A stretch of 39,749 nt of DNA from CAZEHS01 sp964511875 (GCA_964511875.1 CAZEHS010000018.1:1-39749); one strand, 5' to 3'. Counted from the stretch's first letter, positions 1 to 8,488 are shown. Notes: a model not told the origin generated them from the sequence alone. Translations and numbers: made by a program.

Positions 1-387
1 GCGGTTCTCAGCGCCAACTATCTGCTGGAGAAGCTGAAGGGTCATTACAACGTGGCTTATCCCGGCATCTGCATGCATGAGTTTGTCCTGGCAGGGGTCA
101 ATGTCAAGGATGTACCGACACTGGATGTGGCAAAACGGCTGCTTGATCTGGGCTACCATCCGCCCACCATCTACTTCCCGCTCATCGTGGACAACGCCAT
201 CATGATCGAGCCCACAGAAACGGAAAGCCTGGAAACCCTGGACATCTTCGTTGAAAAAATGATCCAGATCGCCCAGGAAGCCGCAACCGATCCCAAAATG
301 CTCCACGATTCCCCGATGCACACTTCCGTTCGCCGCATCGACGAAGTCCTGGCTGCACGGACCCCGGTACTGAAATACCAATGGTGA
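1..387 (+). CDS. gcvPB: Glycine dehydrogenase (decarboxylating) subunit 2, C-terminal part
   Basis: This is the 3' end of a gene that begins before the window; the frame is open from base 1 (AVLSANYLLEKL...). The protein is the PLP-binding P2 half of the glycine cleavage system P-protein, which decarboxylates glycine and passes the aminomethyl group to GcvH. Recognition rests on the C-terminal core HEFVLAG, the GYHPPTIYFPL segment and the EPTETES motif, all typical of split bacterial P-proteins of anaerobes. The PLP lysine lies upstream and is not visible. The gene ends with TGA and is followed by a strong hairpin terminator, so it is probably the last gene of a gcv operon. Confidence 0.93.
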   Translation, partial: AVLSANYLLEKLKGHYNVAYPGICMHEFVLAGVNVKDVPTLDVAKRLLDLGYHPPTIYFPLIVDNAIMIEPTETESLETLDIFVEKMIQIAQEAATDPKMLHDSPMHTSVRRIDEVLAARTPVLKYQW

Positions 388-426
388 TCCAATACCGTTC
401 ACACCCCCTTTAATAGAAACGCTGAC

Positions 427-478
427 TCCATACACAGGACGCCCTTTCTCTCAGGAGAAGGGCGTTTTGTGTATGGAG
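427..478 (+). terminator. Rho-independent terminator after gcvPB
   Basis: The core stem ACGCCCTTTCTC / GAGAAGGGCGT has a TCAG loop and is followed by TTTTG. An outer pair, TCCATACACA / TGTGTATGGA, extends it to an unusually long hairpin of over 20 bp. Confidence 0.85.
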
Positions 479-522
479 GAAAATTTGTTATAATTGAGGA
501 GTTGGCAGTAAAATGTCTTAAG

Positions 523-697
523 GGCGCTCTGCGACTCCCCCTGTCACCTTCGGTGACATCCCCGTTAAGCAGGATGCCCAAATCTGTGATTTGGTGCATA
601 TCGCTTATGCCGGTACGGCCAAGGAGGGAGATTGACATCTCAACCTTCCTCCGGGAGGAAGGTGTCAGCGAAGCTGACGGAAGGAGTCCCGGAGGGG
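523..697 (+). repeat. Composite palindromic repeat, copy A (b then a module, interrupted)
   Basis: Module b (GCGACTCCCCCTG, hairpin TGTCACCTTCGGTGACA) is followed, after about 60 bp of unrelated sequence, by the GGGAGATTGACATC end and then module a (hairpin TCAGCGAAGCTGA, ending AAGGAGTCCCGGAGGGG). It ends about 28 bp before the MFS start codon. The unrelated segment (GTTAAGCAGG... to ...GTACGGCC) is absent from the other seven loci. Confidence 0.85.
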
Positions 698-725
698 CAA
701 ATTTCCAATCAGAAAGCAGGCTTAC

Positions 726-1934
726 ATGGAACGTTGGCAAATCAATCTTAATACCCTGTGGTTCTCCCAGGTCATCTCTCTGATGAGCTTCGGGTTCGGA
801 TTGCCTTTTCTTCCTTTTTATATACAGGAGCTGGGGATCACGGATCCTGTTCGGCTCAATCTTTATACGGGTATTCTGACTGCAGCTCCTGCGGTGTCCA
901 TGGCCATAATGGCGCCTCTATGGGGAATCGCTGCTGACCGCTGGGGCAGGAAGCTCATGATACTCCGAGCCATGCTGGCTGCGGTGTTTGTACTTGGCGG
1001 TATGGGTTTTGCCCAGAATGTCTGGCAGCTTTTGGCCCTGCGGGCGGCTCAGGGAATTTTCACCGGAACAATAACCGCAACCAACGCCTTTGTCGCATCG
1101 GGAACACCTGGGAAAAAGCTCTCCTATGCTCTGGGTTTCCTGTCGTCTTCCAACTTCATCGGATATTCAATTGGTCCTGTCATTGGGGGCCTTTTCGCAG
1201 AATATATGGGGTACAGGTTCAGCTTTTTTGCCGGGGCGTTGCTGATGCTCTTTGGGGCTGTTCTGGTTCATCTACTTGTCGTGGAGGATCCGACATCCTA
1301 TGGCAAGGTTGAACGCAAAGAAGGTCAGCGTATTTCCGCAGGCATCATCACTCCGCTGATTCTCAACCTTCTGATAATGCTCTTCCTGATGCGGGTAATC
1401 CGCACAGTGTTCTCTCCGTATCTGCCCCTGTACGTCCAGGGGGAGCTTGAAGGAGCTGCCGGAGCGGCAGCTATGACTGGCTATATCATCGGCATCACAG
1501 GATTGGCTACGGCTACGGCGGGTCTGACCCTGTCACGGCTTGGCGATCGTTTTGATAAGCCAAGGCTGATTCTTGCAATGGGTTCGGCAGGGTTGGTTGT
1601 GGCACTCGGCATAAGCTTCGCTGGAAACCTGTGGATTTTTGCCGGCCTCTACGGTCTCCTGTTCTTCTTCCTGGGCGGAATCGAGCCTTTGGTCATGTCG
1701 ATGACGGCGGAAACAACACCTAAAGAGAAACGCGGTGCCCTATTCGGTATCCAAGGCACCGTCGGAAGCCTGGGCTGGATGCTTTCCCCAATGCTGGGCG
1801 CAGGCATCGCCATCCAGTGGTCCAACCACGCAATCCTCCTGATCCTCCCCATCCTGCTTCTCCTCCAGCTATGGGCAGCACGTGGATTGAGCAGACGGCG
1901 GCTGGAACCAGAGGCTGAAACAGAAGACAAGTGA
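726..1934 (+). CDS. Major facilitator superfamily transporter, probable drug-efflux type
   Basis: A 402-residue protein with about 12 hydrophobic segments, the usual MFS length. The motif-A loop between helices 2 and 3 is visible as LWGIAADRWGRK, with a degenerate second copy in the second half (SRLGDRFDKPR). The duplicated 6+6 architecture and the G/P-rich helix 5 (IGYSIGPVIGG, a motif-C-like antiporter signature) point to a proton-driven exporter of the DHA1 type. The substrate cannot be told. The start ATG has only a weak Shine-Dalgarno (AGCAGG). The gene is flanked on both sides by copies of the composite repeat and is monocistronic. No regulator is adjacent. Confidence 0.9.
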   Translation: MERWQINLNTLWFSQVISLMSFGFGLPFLPFYIQELGITDPVRLNLYTGILTAAPAVSMAIMAPLWGIAADRWGRKLMILRAMLAAVFVLGGMGFAQNVWQLLALRAAQGIFTGTITATNAFVASGTPGKKLSYALGFLSSSNFIGYSIGPVIGGLFAEYMGYRFSFFAGALLMLFGAVLVHLLVVEDPTSYGKVERKEGQRISAGIITPLILNLLIMLFLMRVIRTVFSPYLPLYVQGELEGAAGAAAMTGYIIGITGLATATAGLTLSRLGDRFDKPRLILAMGSAGLVVALGISFAGNLWIFAGLYGLLFFFLGGIEPLVMSMTAETTPKEKRGALFGIQGTVGSLGWMLSPMLGAGIAIQWSNHAILLILPILLLLQLWAARGLSRRRLEPEAETEDK

Positions 1935-1943
1935 ATCTATCCT

Positions 1944-2061
1944 TGTCTCCCTCCGGGAGGGGGATGTCACGGAGTGACAGGGGGAGTCTGCGTGGTTTAA
2001 TGTATCGTCTCGCAAACCCTCCTTCCGTCAGCTTCGCCGCCACCTTCCTCCCGGAGGAAGG
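1944..2061 (-). repeat. Composite palindromic repeat, copy B (inverted)
   Basis: Reverse-oriented b then a modules. The hairpins read TGTCAC-GGA-GTGACA and GTCAGCTTCGCCGCC, between ends CTCCCTCCGGGAGG and CCTCCCGGAGGAAGG. It begins 10 bp after the MFS stop codon. Confidence 0.85.
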
Positions 2062-2171
2062 CAGAACTAGGCTTCATTTGTGACATCTGTGGCAAAAATG
2101 TTTAATTATTCAACGATAATATTCTATTAAGCATATAGTCATATATAATATCTTTGGAGGAAATTCAAAAT

Positions 2172-3047
2172 ATGGGCACTTTAAATGTAGGCTGGGCGGT
2201 GGAGGGGGACGGGATACGTCTTAGGGACTCACTGTTCCTGGATCTTAATAAGACCTTCGACTGCGGCCAATGCTTCCGCTGGCGTTATTCAGAGGGAGTC
2301 TGGCGAGGCGTTGCAGGCTCACGGACGGTCAGCATCGCCCATGATGAGGCTGGCTGGAAGCTGAGCCCCTGTTCAGAGGCGGATTTCCTGGAGTTTTGGC
2401 GGATTTACCTGGATATGGACCGGGACTATGAAACCCTCGAAAAGCTGTATACGGGACTGGATACGCGGCTTGACAGGGCGCTGGCTCTCGGGCAGGGCAT
2501 TCGGATATTAAGGCAACCCTTCTGGGAAACAACCGTATCCTTTGTCCTGAGCGCAAATAACAACATTCCCCGCATCCAGGGCATGATCGAGAGGCTCTGC
2601 CAGGCGGCCGGAGAGCTTCTAGAGCCGGGAGTGTACTCATTTCCCGAGCCGGAAGCCATCGCACGGCTGACCGAAGCCGATCTTAGGGCAATGGGATTCG
2701 GGTACCGGGCTCCCTTTGTAGTCAAGCTGGCTCAGGGGTTCATTGCGGAAAAATGGCAGATGTCTGATTTCATGGAAGGCTCTACTCCCGATGTCCGCAA
2801 GAGACTCCTGGCGCTGCCGGGTGTCGGGCCGAAGGTGGCTGACTGCGTCCTGCTCTTCGGACTGGGTCGTCTGGACGCCTTCCCGGTAGATACATGGATT
2901 AGAAAAACATTGGATGAACTTGACCAGGGAAAACCGGAAGAACAAAGAATCATGAGCTGTATCAGCGATTCCAAGTGCTCTGCCACCATTGGTTATGTAC
3001 AGCAGGTGCTGTTCTATTCAGCCCGCTATCAGAATTGGGGGAACTAA
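2172..3047 (+). CDS. ogg: 8-oxoguanine DNA glycosylase/AP lyase (OGG1 type)
   Basis: A base-excision repair enzyme of 291 residues that removes oxidised guanine and nicks the abasic site. The N-terminal OGG_N domain carries TFDCGQCFRW (residues 28-37). The HhH-GPD domain has the hairpin LPGVGPKVADC (215-225) with catalytic Lys221, and FPVDTW with catalytic Asp240, matching Lys249 and Asp268 of human OGG1. The ATG was chosen because TGGAGGA lies 10 bp upstream; the earlier in-frame TTG overlaps that ribosome binding site. The next gene starts 2 bp after the stop, so the two are probably co-transcribed. This clade is common in Clostridia. Confidence 0.93.
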   Translation: MGTLNVGWAVEGDGIRLRDSLFLDLNKTFDCGQCFRWRYSEGVWRGVAGSRTVSIAHDEAGWKLSPCSEADFLEFWRIYLDMDRDYETLEKLYTGLDTRLDRALALGQGIRILRQPFWETTVSFVLSANNNIPRIQGMIERLCQAAGELLEPGVYSFPEPEAIARLTEADLRAMGFGYRAPFVVKLAQGFIAEKWQMSDFMEGSTPDVRKRLLALPGVGPKVADCVLLFGLGRLDAFPVDTWIRKTLDELDQGKPEEQRIMSCISDSKCSATIGYVQQVLFYSARYQNWGN

Positions 3048-3049
3048 GG

Positions 3050-3742
3050 ATGTTTACTGGCTCCATCGTCAACGCACTGGCAATCATCGCAGGGGGGAGT
3101 CTGGGACTCCTGCTCAAAAGCGGCCTGCCGGACCGATTCAACAGAACACTCATGCAGGCGCTTGGCCTGTCTGTTCTCCTCATTGGCCTGCAGGGCTCAA
3201 TGGCCATGAAAGGGGAGGACACCCTTCTTGTCATCTTCTCGCTGATCATAGGCGGGTGTATCGGTGAATTCATCAACATCGAACAGAAGCTGGAGGATTT
3301 CGGCCTGAGTGTCCAGCATCGTTTTGAAAAGCTGGGAGGCAGCTTCAGCAAAGGGTTTGTCACATCCAGCCTGATTTACTGCGTCGGTTCCATGGCCATC
3401 ATGGGAGCGTTGCAGGGAGGCCTTGAAGGCAAGCACGATATCCTGTTCGCAAAATCGGTCCTGGATGGTGTCCTGTCCGTCGTTCTGGCATCCACCCTCG
3501 GACTCGGAGTACTGGCCTCGTCAGTCCCCATCCTGCTGTACCAGGGCGGCATCACACTTTGTGCCTCCTTCCTCAAACCGCTGCTCATTCCTGCAGTCGT
3601 AAGCCAAATGTCCGTTGTAGGCGGCCTCCTCATAGCCGCCATCGGCATCAACATCATGGAAATCGGCCGCATCAAAGTAGGGAATCTTCTGCCGGCAGTG
3701 TTTGTGCCGTTGGCATGGTATGCGATACAGGGGTTGTTTTAG
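3050..3742 (+). CDS. DUF554 family membrane protein (YdfK/YqgA-like)
   Basis: A 230-residue integral membrane protein with about seven hydrophobic segments. It begins MFTGSIVNALAIIAGGSLG, the characteristic start of DUF554 proteins. The conserved IGGCIGEFINIE stretch lies in the first half, and the second half holds SVLDGVLSVVLASTLG and YQGGITL. Function is unknown in the family; a transporter role is often guessed. The ATG overlaps the end of the glycosylase gene (TAAGGATG), with GGGG just upstream, indicating coupling. The start is well fixed because the longer frame runs inside the glycosylase gene. Confidence 0.92.
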   Translation: MFTGSIVNALAIIAGGSLGLLLKSGLPDRFNRTLMQALGLSVLLIGLQGSMAMKGEDTLLVIFSLIIGGCIGEFINIEQKLEDFGLSVQHRFEKLGGSFSKGFVTSSLIYCVGSMAIMGALQGGLEGKHDILFAKSVLDGVLSVVLASTLGLGVLASSVPILLYQGGITLCASFLKPLLIPAVVSQMSVVGGLLIAAIGINIMEIGRIKVGNLLPAVFVPLAWYAIQGLF

Positions 3743-3752
3743 GGAAAAGTAG

Positions 3753-3887
3753 AAACCTTTAGCCACAGATGTCACAGATGAAGGGCGGGGTGAGGGGTGG
3801 TCGGAAATTCCAATCGGATCATAGCGGCATATACATAAAAATCGACTTCATCCGTGAACATCTGTGTTCATCTGTGGCTAAAGGTTT
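3753..3887. repeat. Long palindromic element, CCACAGATG family, copy 1
   Basis: A perfect 19-bp inverted repeat, AAACCTTTAGCCACAGATG and its complement, encloses about 97 bp. Direct sub-repeats of the type CACAGATG and CATCTGTG lie next to the arms. A second copy with different outer bases lies before guaB. Confidence 0.88.
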
Positions 3888-3938
3888 TTCAATGTCCTGA
3901 GGATGTACGATTAACAGAGGGTTTTTTCTAAAATCCCC

Positions 3939-3967
3939 TTGTATTTTTGCAAAGAATATTCTATAGT
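3939..3967 (+). promoter_or_regulatory. Sigma-A promoter of groES-groEL
   Basis: The -35 box TTGTAT and -10 box TATAGT are separated by 17 bp, directly upstream of the CIRCE element. This arrangement is usual for Firmicutes groE operons. Confidence 0.85.
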
Positions 3968-3974
3968 GATATTG

Positions 3975-4001
3975 TTAGCACTCGTTAAAAGAGAGTGCTA
4001 A
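3975..4001 (+). promoter_or_regulatory. CIRCE operator (HrcA binding site)
   Basis: A perfect match to the consensus, TTAGCACTC, 9 bp spacer, GAGTGCTAA. It lies between the promoter and the groES ribosome binding site and should bind the heat-shock repressor HrcA. hrcA itself is not in the window. Confidence 0.97.
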
Positions 4002-4047
4002 TCACACACAAACGTCAATTAAACAAAACCATAAGGAGGACCCAAAA

Positions 4048-4276
4048 ATGCAAATCAGAAAAGACAAAAAGCGGGATCGTACTTCCAGGCCAGGCTCAGG
4101 AAAAACCACAAATGGCAGAAGTCATCGCAGTAGGCCCCGGTACGAAAGACATCACCATGGAGCTTAAAGTCGGAGACAATGTCCTGATTTCAAAATACTC
4201 CGGAACCGAAGTGAAACTCGACGGCCAGGAATACACCATCCTCAAACAGGAAGACATCCTGGCAGTTATCGCATAG
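4048..4276 (+). pseudogene. groES: Co-chaperonin GroES, 5' coding segment deleted and frame disrupted
   Basis: A perfect ribosome binding site (AAGGAGGA) precedes ATG CAA ATC A, giving the expected start MQI(R). The sequence then jumps, in another frame, to EKTKSGIVLPGQAQEKPQ and a normal GroES remainder ending ILKQEDILAVIA. The family segment PLGDRVVIKxxEAE is absent. By comparison with the usual spacing about 44 nt are missing, which is not a multiple of three. Reading from the ATG gives only 39 codons of nonsense. The GroES frame stays open upstream only to a GTG inside CIRCE, which has no ribosome binding site. This is either a real lesion (groES is normally essential, so a second copy would be expected) or a sequencing/assembly error. 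Confidence 0.8.
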
Positions 4277-4292
4277 ACAGAAAAATAATCGT

Positions 4293-4366
4293 AACCACGG
4301 AACACACGGAAAAGGGCGGAAAATGCATAGGGTTTTCCAAAGGTTTTTTCCGTGTATTCCGTGGTA
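4293..4366. repeat. Palindromic element, ACCACGGAA family, between groES and groEL
   Basis: Arms ACCACGGAACACACGGAA and TTCCGTGTATTCCGTGGT (one mismatch) enclose about 36 bp. It fills most of the groES-groEL gap, and its transcript would form a strong hairpin inside the operon mRNA. Confidence 0.85.
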
Positions 4367-4415
4367 AAAAAATCACTTACCTTTAAATCATACTATTACA
4401 GGAGGAAACTTAAAC

Positions 4416-6041
4416 ATGGCTAAAGAAATCATGCACAGCGGCGACGTCCGCAAGAAGCTTGAAGAGGGCGTTAACAAGCTGGCTAATACAGTAAAAGTCA
4501 CATTGGGTCCTAAGGGCCGCAACGTCATTCTGGAAAAGAAATTCGGTGCACCGCTGATCACTAACGATGGTGTAACCATCGCGAAAGAAATCGAACTGGA
4601 AGATGCTTATGAGAATATGGGCGCTCAGCTGGTCAAAGAAGTGGCAACAAAAACAAACGATGTTGCCGGTGACGGTACAACAACAGCAACCCTTCTGGCT
4701 CAGGCAATCATCCGTGAAGGCCTGAAAAACGTAGCCGCCGGCGCCAATCCGATGATCCTGAAAAAAGGCATCGAGCAGGCAGTTGATGTGGCTGTGGGTG
4801 AAATCAAGAAAATCTCCAGCGTGGTAGACAGCAAGAAAGAAATCGCTGAGGTTGCCTCCATTTCAGCAGGAGACTCCACAATCGGCACATTGATTGCGGA
4901 TGCCATGGAAAAAGTGGGCAAGGACGGCGTAATCACTGTTGAAGAATCCAAATCCATGCTCACTGAGCTGGAAGTCGTTGAAGGGATGCAGTTCGATCGT
5001 GGATACATTTCCCCTTACATGGTCACAGACCCTGACAAGATGGAAGCCAATGTTGAAAACCCTCTGATCCTTATCACTGAAAAGAAAATCTCAAATATTC
5101 AGGATCTCCTGCCGATTCTTGAAAAGGTAGTTCAGTCCGGTCGACGTCTCCTGATCATCGCTGAGGACATCGAAGGGGAAGCTCTTGCAACCCTTGTTGT
5201 AAACAAACTCCGCGGTACATTCGAGTGTGTCGCAGTAAAAGCACCGGGCTTCGGTGACAGACGTAAAGCAATGCTTCAGGATATCGCCATCGTAACCGGT
5301 GGTCAGGTTATCACAGAAGAGCTGGGCTACGATCTTAAAACAGCTGAAATCAGCATGCTTGGATCCGCTCATTCCATCAAGATCACAAAAGAGAACACGA
5401 CTATCGTATCCGGTCACGGCAAGGAAGAAGATATCAAACACCGTATCGCTCAGATCAAGATGCAGATCGAAGACACAACCTCCGATTTCGACCGTGAAAA
5501 GCTCCAGGAACGTCTGGCTAAGCTGAGCGGCGGCGTTGCCCTGATCAAAGTCGGAGCAGCCACAGAAGTTGAATTGAAGGAACGTAAGCTCCGCATCGAA
5601 GATGCTCTGAATGCAACACGTGCGGCTGTTGAAGAAGGCATCGTGCCAGGCGGCGGAACTGCATACATCAATTCAATCCCCGCAGTAGCAGCACTTGTTG
5701 AAACCCTGTTCGGAGACGAGAAGACCGGTGCAACCATCATCCTTCGTTCCCTGGAAGAGCCAGTTCGTCAGATTGCCATCAATGCTGGCTTTGAAGGCTC
5801 CGTTGTTTCAGAAAAGGTCAAGTCCAGTGCAGTCGGTTTCGGTTTTGATGCGCTCAAATGCGAGTATGTGGATATGAAAGCAAGCGGTATCGTGGATCCT
5901 ACCAAGGTTACCCGCAGCGCTCTCCAAAATGCAGCCTCCATCTCCGCAATGTTCCTCACAACAGAGGCAGCAGTTGTTGAAATCAAGGACAAAGAAGCCA
6001 TGCAGATGCCTCCAATGGGCGGCGGAATGGGCATGATGTGA
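4416..6041 (+). CDS. groEL: Chaperonin GroEL (60 kDa)
   Basis: A full-length 541-residue group I chaperonin that folds cytosolic proteins in an ATP-driven double ring. Clear family blocks are LGPKGRNVILEKKFG near the N-terminus, the ATP-binding VAGDGTTTATLLAQA, the apical domain RGYISPYMVTD, VKAPGFGDRRKAML, and EEGIVPGGGTAY. It ends with the Gly/Met tail MPPMGGGMGMM. AGGAGGAAAC precedes the ATG. It is transcribed from the CIRCE-controlled promoter upstream of groES and ends at a strong terminator. Nothing is damaged here, unlike groES. Confidence 0.99.
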   Translation: MAKEIMHSGDVRKKLEEGVNKLANTVKVTLGPKGRNVILEKKFGAPLITNDGVTIAKEIELEDAYENMGAQLVKEVATKTNDVAGDGTTTATLLAQAIIREGLKNVAAGANPMILKKGIEQAVDVAVGEIKKISSVVDSKKEIAEVASISAGDSTIGTLIADAMEKVGKDGVITVEESKSMLTELEVVEGMQFDRGYISPYMVTDPDKMEANVENPLILITEKKISNIQDLLPILEKVVQSGRRLLIIAEDIEGEALATLVVNKLRGTFECVAVKAPGFGDRRKAMLQDIAIVTGGQVITEELGYDLKTAEISMLGSAHSIKITKENTTIVSGHGKEEDIKHRIAQIKMQIEDTTSDFDREKLQERLAKLSGGVALIKVGAATEVELKERKLRIEDALNATRAAVEEGIVPGGGTAYINSIPAVAALVETLFGDEKTGATIILRSLEEPVRQIAINAGFEGSVVSEKVKSSAVGFGFDALKCEYVDMKASGIVDPTKVTRSALQNAASISAMFLTTEAAVVEIKDKEAMQMPPMGGGMGMM

Positions 6042-6060
6042 TTATTTAATACTGAACAGC

Positions 6061-6100
6061 AAACCACCTCAGGTATCTTGACGCCTGAGGTGGTTTTTTG
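6061..6100 (+). terminator. Terminator of the groE operon
   Basis: Stem AACCACCTCAGG / CCTGAGGTGGTT with a 10-base loop, followed by a T run. Confidence 0.93.
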
Positions 6101-6123
6101 TCACGTACTTAAAGCATATCATT

Positions 6124-6330
6124 GTGCATGTCATCGCGAGGAGCTGTGCGACGTGGCGATCTCTCCCTTTTGAGTTTTGCGTTTGTCATTGCGAGAAGCG
6201 TAGCGACGCGGCAATCTCTCCCTTGGTATTTCAGGTTTGCAGCCAAAATTTCAAGGGAGAGATTGCCACGCGTTGCTCGCAATGACAAGCTGAAAGGGAG
6301 AGATTGCCGCGCTACGCTCGCAATGACTTA
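6124..6330. repeat. Cluster of TCATTGCGAG-type repeats (two direct, two inverted)
   Basis: Four units resembling GTCATTGCGAGAAGCGTAGC ... GCAATCTCTCCC occur: two forward (from about 6130 and 6187) and two inverted (ending about 6283 and 6327). They form a large potential cruciform between the groEL and chemoreceptor terminators. Similar elements are widespread in environmental bacterial genomes. A frame runs through them but shows no coding character. Confidence 0.85.
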
Positions 6331-6334
6331 CACA

Positions 6335-6370
6335 CAAAAGAGAGGGCTCCTTAACGGAACCCTCTCTTCA
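6335..6370 (-). terminator. Terminator of the chemoreceptor gene
   Basis: On the minus strand, AAGAGAGGGTTCC, a 5-base loop, GGAGCCCTCTCTT, then TTGTGTG. It lies 13 bp past the stop codon. Confidence 0.85.
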
Positions 6371-6382
6371 TATTGAATAGTT

Positions 6383-8425
6383 TTATACAGTGAATTTCTC
6401 CACCGCATGCTGCAGTTCGGTAACCAGCTCCGCCACCCGGCTTGCAAGGCGGGAAACACCGGAAAGGGTATTGACCTGCTGCTCCGTTGATGCAGCAACC
6501 TCCTCGGATCCGGCAGCATTCACCTCGACGACATTGGAAATCGCATCGATGGATTCACGAATACCATCCGCCTGCTTGGAAATCCCAACGGTTTTTTGAT
6601 TGACCTCCGTGAATTGGCTTCTCATCTGGTCAATGGAGGTACGGATATGCATGAAGATTTCAACCACTTCACGCACAGCTGCTTCCTGCTCATGTACAGC
6701 CTGTTCAGCCCGGGCGGTTTCATGAACTGCTTTTTCGGTCCGGCTGATGATCTCCTTAATGGAATCACCGATTTTGCCTGTAGCGTTGGAGGATTGTTCG
6801 GCAAGTTTGCGGACTTCATCGGCGACAACGGCGAAACCCCGTCCCTGTTCACCGGCTCTTGCTGCTTCTATGGCGGCATTGAGTGCCAGCAGGTTCGTCT
6901 GGCTGGCGATGCCGTTGATCACCTCAACGATCTGACCGATTTCCTTCACCATCTCGTTAAGTGAGCGGATTGCTACGGAAACGTTGGCGGTTGCATGGGT
7001 GTTCTCAACCATCTTGCTTCCCTGAAGGGTAACTGCATCCTGGCCTTTTTCAACCATTTTCCCGATTGTTTCGGATGCGCTGGTCACGCTGCTGATATTG
7101 GTCGAAATCAGCGAGATGGAATCGGCCATCTGAGTGATCTGATGCACACTGTCGGAAACGCTGCCGGACTGCTGTTCTGCACCCTCAGCAAGGCTGTTGA
7201 TGGCCTGATTGATCTGCTCGGCGATGTCTTCGGTCTTTACAGCTGATTCGCTCATGCTTGTAGCTGTCTGATACACCTCGCCTGTAAGGGTTCGGATCTG
7301 ATTGACCAGTGCGCTGAGGTTATCCCCCATCGTATTGAAATTGTCTGCCAGATGTCCGATCTCGTCGTTGGATTTCACATCAACACGGTGAGTCAGGTCG
7401 CCCTTGGCCATGTCATCCGCCATTTTGCTGAGCCGGGTGATGGGGCGGGTGATGGAGCCTGTTATAAGCAGAATCATGATGACACTGACGATGACCAGAA
7501 CGATGGACAGGCCGCCCACGAGGAGCGTTAGTTTATCAATGGCTTCTGTCATCTCAGCCTTTGGAAGGGTTACTGCCAAACGCCACGTGGTGTTGGGAAT
7601 GGTTGTATAGGATGTGGCGTTCAGCTTTCCGCCCAAAGTCATTTCGGCGAATCCTGAATTCTCTGAGGTGAGTATTCCTTTGCTCGCTTCACCTATATCC
7701 TTTAACGAAGTCTTCTGTTTCGCTGTGAGTTCTTGAAATTGCTCTGAATTATCTGCTTCATTTTTCCCGTAATCCACCGAAAGACCGATGATTTCATTGA
7801 TAGGGTGGGCAACGATGATTCCAGAGGTGCTGACGATAAATGCATAACCTGTTTTGCCGACCTTTGCTGTGTTTATTAGCTCAGAAACCCTGTCCAGCTG
7901 CACGTCGGCAGAGATGACGCCCTTCAGTGATCCATCCGCTTTTTTCACTGGCCCTGCGACAGATGTGACAACCTTGCTGGTGACCATATCCAGGTATGGA
8001 TCTCCATATAGGGTCTTGCCGGCTGCGACTCCGGCCTTGTACCAGGGGCGCTCCCGGCAGTCATAGGTCGATGGTGGCACCCATCCGCTGCCGTCCAGCA
8101 TGACGCCATCCTCCATGCCGATGTAGATATCCGTGATGGCCGGATCCATCTTCATCATGGATCCCATCATTGCCAACTGTTCTTCATTTGTCAGTGCGAA
8201 GAACTGATCCCCTTTGGCGAGGGTATCCATCATACTGAAAATCCCGTTCATCCAGATCCCGATTTCCTTGGCTGTTACCTCGGCCTTGCTTTGGTTCTGA
8301 TCCAATATGTAAGTACTGATCTGATCCTTTGCTACGAAGTACAGCGTTCCTGAAGCGACTAAAAGTGAAATGATGATAATAGGGAGCAGTGTGCCCAGCA
8401 TTCGGGCTCGAACGGATTTGAACAT
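6383..8425 (-). CDS. Methyl-accepting chemotaxis protein with dCache sensor
   Basis: A 680-residue transmembrane chemoreceptor. TM1 is about residues 12-32, a periplasmic dCache_1 domain about 36-295, TM2 299-323, HAMP about 324-376, and the signalling hairpin has its tip at IASQTNLLALNAAIEAARAG (506-525). The sensor contains Y121, R126-P-W128-Y129, Y144, D146 and D174, resembling the amino-acid-binding dCache motif of PctA-type receptors, so an amino acid ligand is plausible. The start used (MFKSVR) has AGAGAGGTGA just upstream; the longer frame adds 11 residues without a ribosome site. No CheW/CheA gene is adjacent, so it is an orphan receptor feeding a distant array. Confidence 0.95.
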   Translation of the reverse strand: MFKSVRARMLGTLLPIIIISLLVASGTLYFVAKDQISTYILDQNQSKAEVTAKEIGIWMNGIFSMMDTLAKGDQFFALTNEEQLAMMGSMMKMDPAITDIYIGMEDGVMLDGSGWVPPSTYDCRERPWYKAGVAAGKTLYGDPYLDMVTSKVVTSVAGPVKKADGSLKGVISADVQLDRVSELINTAKVGKTGYAFIVSTSGIIVAHPINEIIGLSVDYGKNEADNSEQFQELTAKQKTSLKDIGEASKGILTSENSGFAEMTLGGKLNATSYTTIPNTTWRLAVTLPKAEMTEAIDKLTLLVGGLSIVLVIVSVIMILLITGSITRPITRLSKMADDMAKGDLTHRVDVKSNDEIGHLADNFNTMGDNLSALVNQIRTLTGEVYQTATSMSESAVKTEDIAEQINQAINSLAEGAEQQSGSVSDSVHQITQMADSISLISTNISSVTSASETIGKMVEKGQDAVTLQGSKMVENTHATANVSVAIRSLNEMVKEIGQIVEVINGIASQTNLLALNAAIEAARAGEQGRGFAVVADEVRKLAEQSSNATGKIGDSIKEIISRTEKAVHETARAEQAVHEQEAAVREVVEIFMHIRTSIDQMRSQFTEVNQKTVGISKQADGIRESIDAISNVVEVNAAGSEEVAASTEQQVNTLSGVSRLASRVAELVTELQHAVEKFTV

Positions 8426-8460
8426 TGATTCACCTCTCTTGTTTTTTTGTGCATGCATTG

Positions 8461-8488
8461 ATTATACCCCAGGTTGAGTTCATTAGTC
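8461..8488 (-). promoter_or_regulatory. Possible promoter of the chemoreceptor gene
   Basis: On the minus strand a perfect -10 TATAAT preceded by GGGG, with a poor -35 GACTAA at 16 bp. It lies about 36 bp upstream of the start codon. Confidence 0.35.

Noticed and set aside
2082..2098. A single arm of the CCACAGATG palindrome (ACATCTGTGGCAAAAATG)
   Set aside because: No matching partner arm nearby; probably a remnant, too short to list as an element.
3995..4276. groES read as a complete 93-residue protein from the GTG in CIRCE
   Set aside because: The GTG lies in the operator without a ribosome site, and the first 20 or so residues bear no likeness to GroES.
6122..6376. An 84-codon open frame between groEL and the chemoreceptor gene
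   Set aside because: It is built from TCATTGCGAG-type repeats and runs into the chemoreceptor terminator.
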